Positions 8,107 to 16,298 of a DNA stretch of 64,000 nt are shown one piece after another (position 1 is the first letter of the stretch; every line of letters starts with the position of its first letter). The stretch is from Eudoraea chungangensis. Lineage in GTDB: Bacteria; Bacteroidota; Bacteroidia; Flavobacteriales; Flavobacteriaceae. Under the pieces are notes generated by a model. That model did not search any database. It was not told the DNA's origin and saw only the letters and a list, made by a program, of their open reading frames with translations. The stretch lies in the NCBI RefSeq assembly GCF_029360665.1, contig NZ_JARDUB010000002.1, forward strand, positions 186,001-250,000, in the 5' to 3' direction. Made by a program: the position numbers and the translations under genes.

Positions 8107-8277
8107 ATGAAGACAGCATTACTTATAAGAAATATCTATTTGGAAGGATTTAGAAATTTGGGAAGCTTTATGGTCAGAAACTATTTTAAAGGATTTATGT
8201 GGTTTACTATGTCCATGTTTTCTATAGTAGTATATGCCTTTTTGTTTAGAGTTTTCACAGGATTCGCATTTGATTAG
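8107..8277 (+). CDS. 56-residue small membrane protein (DUF6747-like)
   Basis: The start is set at 8107, where MKTALLIRNIYLEGFRNLGS opens a compact protein; an upstream frame extension to 8029 has no good start and overlaps the preceding ORF. One long hydrophobic helix (WFTMSMFSIVVYAFLFRVF) occupies residues 37-54. From memory it resembles small flavobacterial proteins labelled DUF6747, but this was not checked. Function is unknown. The next small ORF starts five bases after its stop. Confidence 0.6.
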   Translation: MKTALLIRNIYLEGFRNLGSFMVRNYFKGFMWFTMSMFSIVVYAFLFRVFTGFAFD

Positions 8278-8282
8278 GGCCT

Positions 8283-8372
8283 ATGGAAACCAAAAAGAGT
8301 TATCTTTTTACTTTTATTAGTAGTGCCTTTTTAGCCGCTTCGTTGGTACTTTTGAGTATTTTGCTTAAATAG
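8283..8372 (+). CDS. 29-residue single-span membrane peptide
   Basis: METKKSYLFTFISSAFLAAS is followed by LVLLSILLK: a lysine-rich start and one membrane helix. It starts five bases after the 56-residue protein and lies 43 bases from the convergent cardiolipin synthase gene. At this length chance cannot be excluded; spacing and composition support it weakly. Confidence 0.35.
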   Translation: METKKSYLFTFISSAFLAASLVLLSILLK

Positions 8373-8415
8373 ATACCAGAATTCCTGGAAAATTCTATTT
8401 CGATTCCTCACTACT

Positions 8416-9894
8416 CTAAAGGAATGCCGAGACTAATCTGGCAATGGAGTATAGCAAAAACATAAACTTGCTTTGGGAATTCCATTCCTTAACAGAGACC
8501 TCTCTGCAATCTTTGAGATCATTAATAAAGGAGGTTTCCAATTCCGAAGCCAAAGCAGTTCCGTAGTTAATCGACATAATTTCGAAGTTTAAATCAAAAC
8601 TTCTGATGTCCATGTTGGCAGTGCCTACCACACTTAAATCCCCATCTGCAACTACCGTTTTCGCATGAACAAATCCTTTTTTGTATAAATATATTTTTAC
8701 TCCAGCCTCTAGTATTTCATTATAGAAGAATTTTGATGCTGCGCCAACAATTACAGAATCCGACTTTTCTGGCATCATAATTCTAACGTCTACACCACTT
8801 ATGGCGGCCTGTTTCAATGCGTCTAAAATACTATCACTAGGTATGAAATAAGGATTTGTAATATATAGTTTTTGCTTTGCGTGGGTGAAAATTTTAAAGT
8901 AGGTCAGCATTATATTGGAGATAGGATATATGGGCCCACCTGCTACAATTTGGGAAATAACCTGCCTATTTCCTTCTGTAATTGTTGGAATAGGAGGGAA
9001 GAGTTTAGGGTTTAATGTAAGTTCGTTTTCCTGACAACTATTCCAATTCACTAAGAAATGTCGTTGTAGATTATACACGCTTTCTCCAATTATTTTGATA
9101 TGTGTATCTCTCCAATACAATCCCGTGTCTATAGAGTTATCGTAACGGTCGGAAATATTGATGCCTCCAACAAATCCGGTATGTCCATCTACTATAATGA
9201 CCTTTCTATGATCCCTATGATTCAGTCTATTGGCAAAGGCGGTTAATTTTACTTTTAAAACGGGATATATTTCTGCTCCCGCATTCTTTAACTCCTTTAC
9301 GATATTGTGTTTAATCTTTCTACTGGCATAGTCGTCATACATTATTCTTATGTCAACACCCTGGTCTATTTTGTCTAATAAGATTTCCTTTATCTGATTG
9401 CCCCTGACATCGTTTTCCCAATCATAGTATTCCATATGGATAGATGACTGCGCGGCGGTCAGGGTTTTTAAAACTTCTGGAAATTTTGCTTCTCCATTTA
9501 AGAGCAGATGGAAAATATTTAGACTGAGATATTCGGAGCCCAAAGAGTAAATAAAATGAATAAGATTATGGTATTTCCCTAGAAGAGCGGCGTTGCTTTT
9601 TTGAAGCTCTAAGGTATTATCCTTTATAATGGATGCAAAGTTTTTACTTATTAAATTGTGGTGGCTTTTTGTTATTCTAGAGGAAGCCTTATGCCTGTAG
9701 TTGACCCCGAAAGAGAAATAGGTAAACATTCCTATAATTGGGACAACTGTAATTAACAGGATATAGGCCAGGGTTTTTGGTGTTGAATGGGTATTAAGTA
9801 GCACTTTCACAAGGCTAAAGACGTATAATAAAAGATAAAGGCCGGTAAACGCCAGCATCATTGGAGAGGTTTTATAAAAATCTATAAGCCACAT
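8416..9894 (-). CDS. cls: Cardiolipin synthase (phospholipase D family)
   Basis: A 492-residue protein. Two N-terminal membrane helices (about 12-31 and 40-60) precede two phospholipase D domains. The HKD motifs are H229-R-K231 with D236 and H410-A-K412 with D417, each followed by the usual GGxN or GTANMD turn. Cls condenses two phosphatidylglycerol molecules into cardiolipin and glycerol at the inner membrane. Both active sites are intact and the length is normal. The gene stands alone, convergent with the small-protein cluster and 112 bases downstream of the TRAP genes. Confidence 0.92.
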   Translation of the reverse strand: MWLIDFYKTSPMMLAFTGLYLLLYVFSLVKVLLNTHSTPKTLAYILLITVVPIIGMFTYFSFGVNYRHKASSRITKSHHNLISKNFASIIKDNTLELQKSNAALLGKYHNLIHFIYSLGSEYLSLNIFHLLLNGEAKFPEVLKTLTAAQSSIHMEYYDWENDVRGNQIKEILLDKIDQGVDIRIMYDDYASRKIKHNIVKELKNAGAEIYPVLKVKLTAFANRLNHRDHRKVIIVDGHTGFVGGINISDRYDNSIDTGLYWRDTHIKIIGESVYNLQRHFLVNWNSCQENELTLNPKLFPPIPTITEGNRQVISQIVAGGPIYPISNIMLTYFKIFTHAKQKLYITNPYFIPSDSILDALKQAAISGVDVRIMMPEKSDSVIVGAASKFFYNEILEAGVKIYLYKKGFVHAKTVVADGDLSVVGTANMDIRSFDLNFEIMSINYGTALASELETSFINDLKDCREVSVKEWNSQSKFMFLLYSIARLVSAFL

Positions 9895-10006
9895 AGTTTG
9901 TCAGAATAAATAATCTTTGGTTTGTCCTATCTTCCGGTTTTATATCCTATTCTTGCTCATTATAATTTAACCAATCTCAACGTTTTAGATCTTACCTCAT
10001 GCTTTT

Positions 10007-11302
10007 CTATAAATCAAAAACCCCGGGTAGCCAAAGACTTAAAAAGGGGAAATAAGTGATTAAAAACAGGGCTAGTATCATTACCAAAAACAATGGGATT
10101 AAGGGTTTTATAACTTTTTCTATTGTTGTATTTGCAATGCCAACTCCAACAAATAAAACCGACCCTACCGGAGGCGTGCACAGACCTATGCAAAGGTTCA
10201 ATATCATGATTATTCCAAAGTGAACAGGGTCTAGCCCAAGTTTTGTTACTATGGGTAAAAATATGGGTGTAAATATCAATACAGCCGGCGTCATATCCAT
10301 AAAAATTCCCACTATTAAGAGAATCAGGTTTATGATAAGTAAAATGATAATTTTATTATCACTAATATTAAGTAAGCCATTGCTAATATCCTGTGGAATA
10401 TTTTCGAACGACAACGCCCATGACATACTCATAGATGCTCCTATAAGTAACATAACAATGGCTGTAGTGGAAGCAGAATCCAGAAAAATTTGGGAAATAT
10501 TTCTAGTGTTTATTTTTCTGTAAATAATACCTAGGACGAGACTATAAAGCACCGCAACAGCCGAAGCCTCGGTAGCAGTGAAAACGCCCGTAACAATCCC
10601 GCCAATAACCACCACTAACATAAACAAGCTGGGCAGCGCATCAATAAACGTTTTTACAACAGACTTTAACTTGCTTTTTTGACCAAGTTTATACCCTTTT
10701 TTCTTAGCCCAAATAGATGCAATGGTCATAAGTAATACTCCGGTTAATATGCCTGGGATATAACCGGCAAGAAAAAGCGCTGCAATAGAGGCCCCTCCGC
10801 TGGCTAAGGAATAAACAATTAAAACATTACTGGGGGGTATAAGCAGCCCCGTGGTGGCGGAAGTAATATTTACTGCTGCTCCAAATTCTTTAGAATATCC
10901 TTCCTTTTCCATTTCTGGACCTAAAATACTACCCATAGCTGAAGCAGAAGCCATAGCAGAACCAGCTATTGCACCCATCAGCATTGCAGATATTATATTG
11001 ATTAGAGCCAATCCTCCTGGTAGGGCACCCACCAAGGTTTTTGCAAAGGCAATTAATTTATGGGCTATGCCCCCTTTATTCATTAGCTCTCCGGATAAAA
11101 TGAAAAAGGGAATGGCTAACAGTGCAAAACTGTCTAGGCCTGTCCCAATCCTTTGCGACACGGTTGTCAGGGCTGGCATAAATGGGATACTAACCAGCAT
11201 GGTTAATAAGGCAGAAATGGCAATGCTCCAAGCAACAGGAGTACCTATGGCTAAAAGAGTTATAAAACTAAAAATAAGAACTAAAATTGGAATATAGTCC
11301 AT
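10007..11302 (-). CDS. dctM: TRAP transporter large permease
   Basis: A 431-residue protein with about 12 membrane helices. Typical DctM segments include AIPFFILSGELMNKGG near residue 70, MGAIAGSAMASASAMGSI near 115 and the TGLLIPPSN block near 150. It forms the sodium-coupled translocation pathway of a TRAP carrier for organic acids. It starts two bases after dctQ and is the last gene of dctP-dctQ-dctM. The ligand class cannot be read from the permease. Confidence 0.92.
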   Translation of the reverse strand: MDYIPILVLIFSFITLLAIGTPVAWSIAISALLTMLVSIPFMPALTTVSQRIGTGLDSFALLAIPFFILSGELMNKGGIAHKLIAFAKTLVGALPGGLALINIISAMLMGAIAGSAMASASAMGSILGPEMEKEGYSKEFGAAVNITSATTGLLIPPSNVLIVYSLASGGASIAALFLAGYIPGILTGVLLMTIASIWAKKKGYKLGQKSKLKSVVKTFIDALPSLFMLVVVIGGIVTGVFTATEASAVAVLYSLVLGIIYRKINTRNISQIFLDSASTTAIVMLLIGASMSMSWALSFENIPQDISNGLLNISDNKIIILLIINLILLIVGIFMDMTPAVLIFTPIFLPIVTKLGLDPVHFGIIMILNLCIGLCTPPVGSVLFVGVGIANTTIEKVIKPLIPLFLVMILALFLITYFPFLSLWLPGVFDL

Positions 11303-11304
11303 AG

Positions 11305-11766
11305 TTAATTACGGTATAGAATATCGGTTATTTTATAATAGATAATTAGCAAGCCACTTATTGGTATGCACATGTATACCCACGCCAAAGGAATTTGCAA
11401 AGCAGGCGAATACTGGTCTAAAATATGAGTGATGTAGACCAACCGAAAGCCACCAATTACCATAGCGAACAAGCAAAATAGAATAACAATTATTCTAACG
11501 GCAAAAAGTAATTTCGCCTGCATATTAGTGGACAAACGTTTTGGAAAAAAATCAATAGCAACATGTTTGTTTTTACCAGCCACGTAAGCCGCACCCAAGA
11601 TGCCAATCCATATCATTAAATATCTCGCCAGCTCATCTGTAAATGAACTGGGTTCTCCTAAAAAAAATCTACTAAACACTTGCCATAGAACATTGATAAC
11701 CATAAGGCTCATTATTAGTACTAGAGTCTTTCCTAGAATTTGGTCTATTTTGGTTCTAAGCTTCAT
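11305..11766 (-). CDS. dctQ: TRAP transporter small permease
   Basis: A 153-residue protein with four membrane helices, the standard DctQ topology. FTDELARYLMIWIGILGAAY (around residue 40) is the conserved DctQ segment. It pairs with DctM in the membrane. Its start overlaps the end of dctP by four bases (ATGA), showing tight translational coupling. Confidence 0.92.
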   Translation of the reverse strand: MKLRTKIDQILGKTLVLIMSLMVINVLWQVFSRFFLGEPSSFTDELARYLMIWIGILGAAYVAGKNKHVAIDFFPKRLSTNMQAKLLFAVRIIVILFCLFAMVIGGFRLVYITHILDQYSPALQIPLAWVYMCIPISGLLIIYYKITDILYRN

Positions 11767-12791
11767 TTAGTATTCTGAATTTCCATAATGATATTGTACA
11801 TCTCATCATTATCTTTATACTGGCTAAGCAATCCTTCTAATTCTTTAGCAAATAATGACTTGTCTGGATAAATAATAGTCACCCCTGCCTTTGTTACCGC
11901 CTCTAAAGCTTCTTTCTCCGAAGCCATCCACAATTCTCTTTGATAAGCAACAGAAGCCTCTATAGATTCAGTTAACCATGTCTTTTCCTGCGCACTAAGC
12001 TTATTCCACAAATGTGTGCCTGCCAGGAGTACGTCTGGAAGCACGGTATGTTCATCTAAGGAATAATATTTACATACTTCATAATGCCGGGATAGATAAA
12101 AACTTGGAGGATTGTTTTCTGCTCCGTCTACAACACCTTGCTGTAACGAAGTATATAGCTCTCCCCATGATATAGGGGTTGGGGAGCCACCTAAACCATT
12201 TACCATTTCAATGGCAGTAGCACTCTCCATGACTCTGATTTTTAGGCCTTTTAGATCTTCTGGGGCATTAATTGGCCTGTCTTTAGTGTAGAAACTCCTA
12301 CTCCCGGCATCATAATACCCCAGGCCTTTTAACCTGTATTTAATACCGTCGTCTAATAGTAATCTACCAATAGGGCCATCTAATACTCGAAAGGAATGCT
12401 CCCGGTCTCTAAAAAGAAAAGGAAGACCTAAAACTTTTGTTTTGGGGGCAAAATTCTCCAAAACTCCAACAGATACCTTGGTCATATCCAAGCTACCTAT
12501 TTGCAATAATTCTAGACATTGCCTTTCTGTTCCAAGTTGTTGGTTGGGATAAATTTCTACTCTTATTTTACCTCCTGACCGCTCCAATAAATCATCCCCC
12601 ATCATTACCATAGCAAGATGTACAGAATGATTAACATCAAGTCCATGGGCTAATTTAATGGTCTTGTATTCTTTTAAGGCAGAGCATCCTAAAAATAGAA
12701 GAGAGAGTAGAGGTATAAAATAAATACGGTGCAAAGGGTACAGGCTATAAAGATTATTTGTGAATATAGCTGTTTTATTATATAGAAGCAA
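11763..12791 (-). CDS. dctP: TRAP substrate-binding lipoprotein
   Basis: A 342-residue DctP protein. A lipobox LFLGC places the lipid-attachment cysteine at residue 36, after an unusually long N-terminal stretch; no later ATG precedes the lipobox, so I kept this start. PNQQLGTERQCLELLQIGSL is the DctP core motif. LKGLKIRVM contains the arginine that binds the ligand carboxylate, and the block GGSPTPISWGELYTSLQQG is well conserved. It captures an organic acid, perhaps a uronate given the sugar-porter gene upstream (inference), and passes it to DctQM. Lipid anchoring replaces the soluble form usual in Proteobacteria. Confidence 0.88.
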   Translation of the reverse strand: MLLYNKTAIFTNNLYSLYPLHRIYFIPLLSLLFLGCSALKEYKTIKLAHGLDVNHSVHLAMVMMGDDLLERSGGKIRVEIYPNQQLGTERQCLELLQIGSLDMTKVSVGVLENFAPKTKVLGLPFLFRDREHSFRVLDGPIGRLLLDDGIKYRLKGLGYYDAGSRSFYTKDRPINAPEDLKGLKIRVMESATAIEMVNGLGGSPTPISWGELYTSLQQGVVDGAENNPPSFYLSRHYEVCKYYSLDEHTVLPDVLLAGTHLWNKLSAQEKTWLTESIEASVAYQRELWMASEKEALEAVTKAGVTIIYPDKSLFAKELEGLLSQYKDNDEMYNIIMEIQNTK

Positions 12792-12976
12792 CGAATCACG
12801 AATATCGATCCTAAAGTAGCTTCAATAGAAGCCCTTTATTAAACCGAGACATCTTTTTTAAAGTGCCTTAGTATAAGATGCTAACTCCTATATCTTTAAG
12901 AGGAGTAGGGTATAGTGGTAATAATTGTAGGTTAATAATAGTGGTAAGATCAGGGGAATATGGTACCATAACGGTT
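12792..12976. other. Intergenic stretch before TRAP operon
   Basis: No ORF or clear hairpin was found. It presumably contains the TRAP operon promoter if the small ORF upstream is not co-transcribed. Confidence 0.35.
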
Positions 12977-13105
12977 CTAAAAGAAGCCTAGGCCTGCCAA
13001 AATAAGGCATACTACTACAGCTACTAATATCAGAACCAAAACTACTACCATGACACTTAAGAATCCATTAAGAATCTTTGTCCCATAAGTCATTTGATCT
13101 TCCAT
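12977..13105 (-). CDS. 42-residue single-span membrane protein
   Basis: ATG at 13103-13105, TAG at 12977-12979. The product starts MEDQMTYGTKILNGFLSVMV and continues as one long valine/leucine-rich helix ending CLILAGLGFF. It lies between the sugar-porter gene and dctP on the same strand, so it could be a small accessory subunit or an unrelated peptide. No family is recognised. The long uninterrupted hydrophobic segment after a polar N-terminus supports translation. Confidence 0.45.
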   Translation of the reverse strand: MEDQMTYGTKILNGFLSVMVVVLVLILVAVVVCLILAGLGFF

Positions 13106-13244
13106 AATTCATATAATTTACAACAATTTACTCAATAATGGTAATCCTTTATAATCCTAGTGTCTTATTTCGACCAAAAGTAAAATAAAGCTTATCAAGA
13201 GAATAGCGGAGCCGTTTCTGCAGAATAGCAGCGGGTAGAATTAT

Positions 13245-14597
13245 CTACTTTTCTTGTGTAATTCCTAGTTTTTTACTTATCTCTTCTAAGGAGATTCCTT
13301 TGGTTTCAGGCATCATAAATACCACAAAAAGGAGTTGTAGAACCATCATAAAGGCAAAGAAAATAAATATAGGCCACGGATTATCTTTAAAAACACCATC
13401 ATTCGCGTCTAAAAAAATAGGTGTTATTAATGTAATTATTGCGGCAAAAACCCAGTGTATACCTGTGCCCCATGCCTGCCCAAATGCTCGGACTTTATTC
13501 GGAAAGATCTCGGATATAAAAACCCATATTACGGCGCCCTGCCCAATAGCATGGGAAGCGATAAACACGAGAATGAATACTAATAAAAGGGTAGAACTTG
13601 CGCCGGTATAAAAGCACCATCCAACCATAGAAAGACTAAGAATATATCCTAAAGAACCTATTTTCATAAGTTGTTTCCTCCCCATTTTGTCTATTAATCG
13701 TATCCCAACCAGCGTAAATAATAGGTTTACAATACCGATAGAGATGGAGCTAAACAGGGATTCTTTGGCAGCCAGACCTGCCCGTTCTAGAATTTCTGGA
13801 GCGTAGTATAAAATGAAATTTATTCCTGATAATTGATTAAAAAAAGCAAGTAAAAAGGCCAGTATTAACGGGGTTTTGTATTTGGCCGTAAAAAGTCTTT
13901 CCTTCTCATTGTCTTCTGTGGAACTGCTTTTTATTTCCTCTAACTTATCTTTAGCACGCTTGTCATTCGATAGGAATTCTAAGGATTCTAAAGCTGCTTT
14001 CTCATCTTTTTTCGTAATAACCAACCAGCGAGGACTGTTGGGTATCTTTATTACTAAAAGGCTATAAATAAGCGCAGGAATTGCTTCAACACCTAGCATC
14101 CATCGCCAATCGTTTGCCCCGTCAAAACCTTTTAATAAATAGTTAGATATGAAGGCTAAAAAAATTCCGAAAACAATGTTGAATTGATACAGAGCTACTA
14201 GTTGCCCCCTATTTTTAGAAGAAGATATTTCCGATATATAAATTGGAGCGGCCACTGAAGAGGCACCAACTCCTAAGCCCCCAACGAATCTAAAAAATGA
14301 GAACATATAAGGATCTACCGCTAATGCAGAACCCATGGCTGAGACAAAATACAGAACACCAATCCAGAATAAGGTCTTTTTTCTTCCAAAGAGGTCGCAA
14401 GGGATACCGCCCAATAAAGAGCCGGCAACCGTGCCCCAAAGAGCCATAGACATGATGAAGGTGCCATGAAACCAAGGAGAAGTATTCCATAATTCCTTGA
14501 TAGGTAAATTGGCCCCACTTATTACCACAGTGTCAAAGCCAAATAAGAAGCCGGCTAACGCCGCTGTAAGTGAAATGCGAAAAAGTCTCTTATCCAT
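13245..14597 (-). CDS. Sugar-porter MFS transporter
   Basis: A 450-residue protein when started at MDKRLF (14595-14597); an upstream ATG would add 14 residues that are not family-like. It has twelve helices. Sugar-porter signatures are present: DLFGRKKTL after helix 2, SPRWLV at the end of the first half, DKMGRKQLM after helix 8 and the terminal PETKGISLEEI. It imports a monosaccharide, probably by proton symport. Proximity to the TRAP genes suggests a shared carbohydrate or uronate diet, but no catabolic enzyme is adjacent. Confidence 0.88.
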   Translation of the reverse strand: MDKRLFRISLTAALAGFLFGFDTVVISGANLPIKELWNTSPWFHGTFIMSMALWGTVAGSLLGGIPCDLFGRKKTLFWIGVLYFVSAMGSALAVDPYMFSFFRFVGGLGVGASSVAAPIYISEISSSKNRGQLVALYQFNIVFGIFLAFISNYLLKGFDGANDWRWMLGVEAIPALIYSLLVIKIPNSPRWLVITKKDEKAALESLEFLSNDKRAKDKLEEIKSSSTEDNEKERLFTAKYKTPLILAFLLAFFNQLSGINFILYYAPEILERAGLAAKESLFSSISIGIVNLLFTLVGIRLIDKMGRKQLMKIGSLGYILSLSMVGWCFYTGASSTLLLVFILVFIASHAIGQGAVIWVFISEIFPNKVRAFGQAWGTGIHWVFAAIITLITPIFLDANDGVFKDNPWPIFIFFAFMMVLQLLFVVFMMPETKGISLEEISKKLGITQEK

Positions 14598-14649
14598 AAA
14601 TGTTGGTTTTGGTAAAGCTAGGAAAAAAAATATGCGCAATCCAAATGAA

Positions 14650-14859
14650 TTAGAGCGACGCGGTACGAGCTTTCAGAGAATCGAGTAAAAGAGAGTTTTT
14701 ATCCTTCTCCTTGGGAAGCTCATTCTGGTCTTTTGACGGCTTTTGGAATTGAGCAGGCGTCACCTGTTTTGGGGAAGTTCTTTTTGTTTTAGGTTCCTTT
14801 TCTTTACAACCTATCAAATATAAAAGAGTAAAAACGATAATAAAAGGGGCAAATTTCAT
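14650..14859 (-). CDS. Small lipoprotein, 69 residues
   Basis: MKFAPFIIVFTLLYLIGC is a lipoprotein signal with the lipidated Cys18. The rest is a lysine-, proline- and glutamine-rich, probably disordered tail. No family is recognised. It lies 52 bases upstream of the sugar-porter start on the same strand, so they may be co-transcribed. Confidence 0.55.
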   Translation of the reverse strand: MKFAPFIIVFTLLYLIGCKEKEPKTKRTSPKQVTPAQFQKPSKDQNELPKEKDKNSLLLDSLKARTASL

Positions 14860-14966
14860 CTAAGTCGTTTTAATGGTCTATCCAAAAAAGGGAAGGGCAT
14901 CATAGGAGTTAAACGCAAATCGGACCAACAAAAGGTGATACGATCGTACCCGTTTAAAGATAGAAT

Positions 14967-16202
14967 CTAGAGTAATTTACGTATATGCGTCACAATTTGG
15001 ACGCTTGCTCCCGTCTTATTTTGAACATAAGAAGCATTAATATGTCCAATTTTATTGCAGTATTCGTTGTCTTTAACAAAAGTGTCGGCGGTTTTAGAAA
15101 GCTCCTTGTAAGAGGAAATAGAGATTATCCCTCCCAGTTTCACTAAATCTTCTGCTTCTTTAAAGCCGTGATACCTGGGTCCAACAAGTACTGGTATTCC
15201 GAAAACTGCTGGTTCTAAGGTATTGTGAAGGCCGGTAGCAAACCCACCTCCTACATAAGCCAGGTCTGCGTAACCATATATTTTTGTTAATAACCCTATG
15301 GAATCTATGAGTAGAACCTCGGTTTTTTCGGTCCTGGTCTGAATATATTCTGAAAGCAACTGCGTATTCTTGGTTATTTTTTCACTTAAATGTCGCAAAT
15401 GATCCTTACTAATCTTATGTGGTGCAATAATAAAAGATACGTTACTATCATTTCCATTTATATAAGGGATGAGGAGTTCTTCATCTTCTTTCCAAGTACT
15501 TCCCATTACGAAACAAAAGGTGTCTTTCTTAAAAGTGTCTAAGTAATCTAGTTTATTTTTTTGGGATAGTATTTTGGAGACCCTATCAAAGCGGGTGTCC
15601 CCAGAAATTGTAACTTCATTATAACCAATGGCATTTAATAAGGCCCGACTTTCAAGATTCTGCACAAAAATATGTTCAAATTTGAAAAGTGCATTTCTCA
15701 TAAACCCTCCATACCATTTAAAATAGGTTTGTTTTTTGTTAAAAATCGAGGATATCAAAATACTGGGAATTTCCCTTTTAGACAACTGTTGCAGCATGTT
15801 TGGCCAAATTTCGTATTTAATGAATACAGCAAGAACAGGATTAACAGTGTCTAAGTATCTTTTTGTATTTTTTTTGGTGTCAAGAGGTATATAGGTTATG
15901 TAATCTGCTTCATGACTATCTTTTTTTACCTCGAATCCGGAAGGCGAAAAAAAGGAAATAAGGTATTTGTGTGAAGGATATTCTTGTTTTAATAGTTCTA
16001 AAACCGGAAGCCCTTGCTCGTATTCTCCAAGGGAAGCTGCATGAATCCAAATAATTTTGTCATTTGGATCGATCCTCTTTTTTAGCAACTTGAACAAATC
16101 TTTCCTCCCATGGAGAAATAGTTCAATTTTAGAACTAAACAAGGCAACAAATCTCAGTAAAAAGGAGAGTACCGTTCCTAAAAAATTATATAAGAAAAAC
16201 AC
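14967..16202 (-). CDS. waaA: 3-deoxy-D-manno-octulosonic acid (Kdo) transferase
   Basis: A 411-residue GT30 family protein with one N-terminal membrane anchor. WIHAASLGEYEQGLPVLELL (near residue 52) carries the catalytic glutamate, and AYVGGGFATGLHNTLEPAVFGIPV (around 315) is the C-terminal CMP-Kdo-binding block. It attaches Kdo to lipid A precursor at the cytoplasmic face of the inner membrane. It is divergent from the DegT aminotransferase gene, with 96 bases between them. The length is typical for Bacteroidota. Confidence 0.92.
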   Translation of the reverse strand: MFFLYNFLGTVLSFLLRFVALFSSKIELFLHGRKDLFKLLKKRIDPNDKIIWIHAASLGEYEQGLPVLELLKQEYPSHKYLISFFSPSGFEVKKDSHEADYITYIPLDTKKNTKRYLDTVNPVLAVFIKYEIWPNMLQQLSKREIPSILISSIFNKKQTYFKWYGGFMRNALFKFEHIFVQNLESRALLNAIGYNEVTISGDTRFDRVSKILSQKNKLDYLDTFKKDTFCFVMGSTWKEDEELLIPYINGNDSNVSFIIAPHKISKDHLRHLSEKITKNTQLLSEYIQTRTEKTEVLLIDSIGLLTKIYGYADLAYVGGGFATGLHNTLEPAVFGIPVLVGPRYHGFKEAEDLVKLGGIISISSYKELSKTADTFVKDNEYCNKIGHINASYVQNKTGASVQIVTHIRKLL

Positions 16203-16260
16203 AAGATCTGATTTGGAGCTAAATTAAGCTTCTTTGTCAGATTCATTGCCATCGGTCACT

Positions 16261-16268
16261 TATTTTTG
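16261..16268 (+). promoter_or_regulatory. Putative promoter -7 element
   Basis: TATTTTTG matches TAnnTTTG, 30 bases before the aminotransferase ATG. The nearest TTTG upstream (16233-16236) is 24 bases away instead of 19, so the -33 element is poor. Confidence 0.35.
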
Positions 16269-16298
16269 TAATTTTACTATCCCTATTAAATAGTTATA

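Noticed and set aside
10851-11297. 148-codon plus-strand frame across dctM
   Set aside because: It is antisense to a clear TRAP permease with full motif content; its translation is a shadow of that gene.
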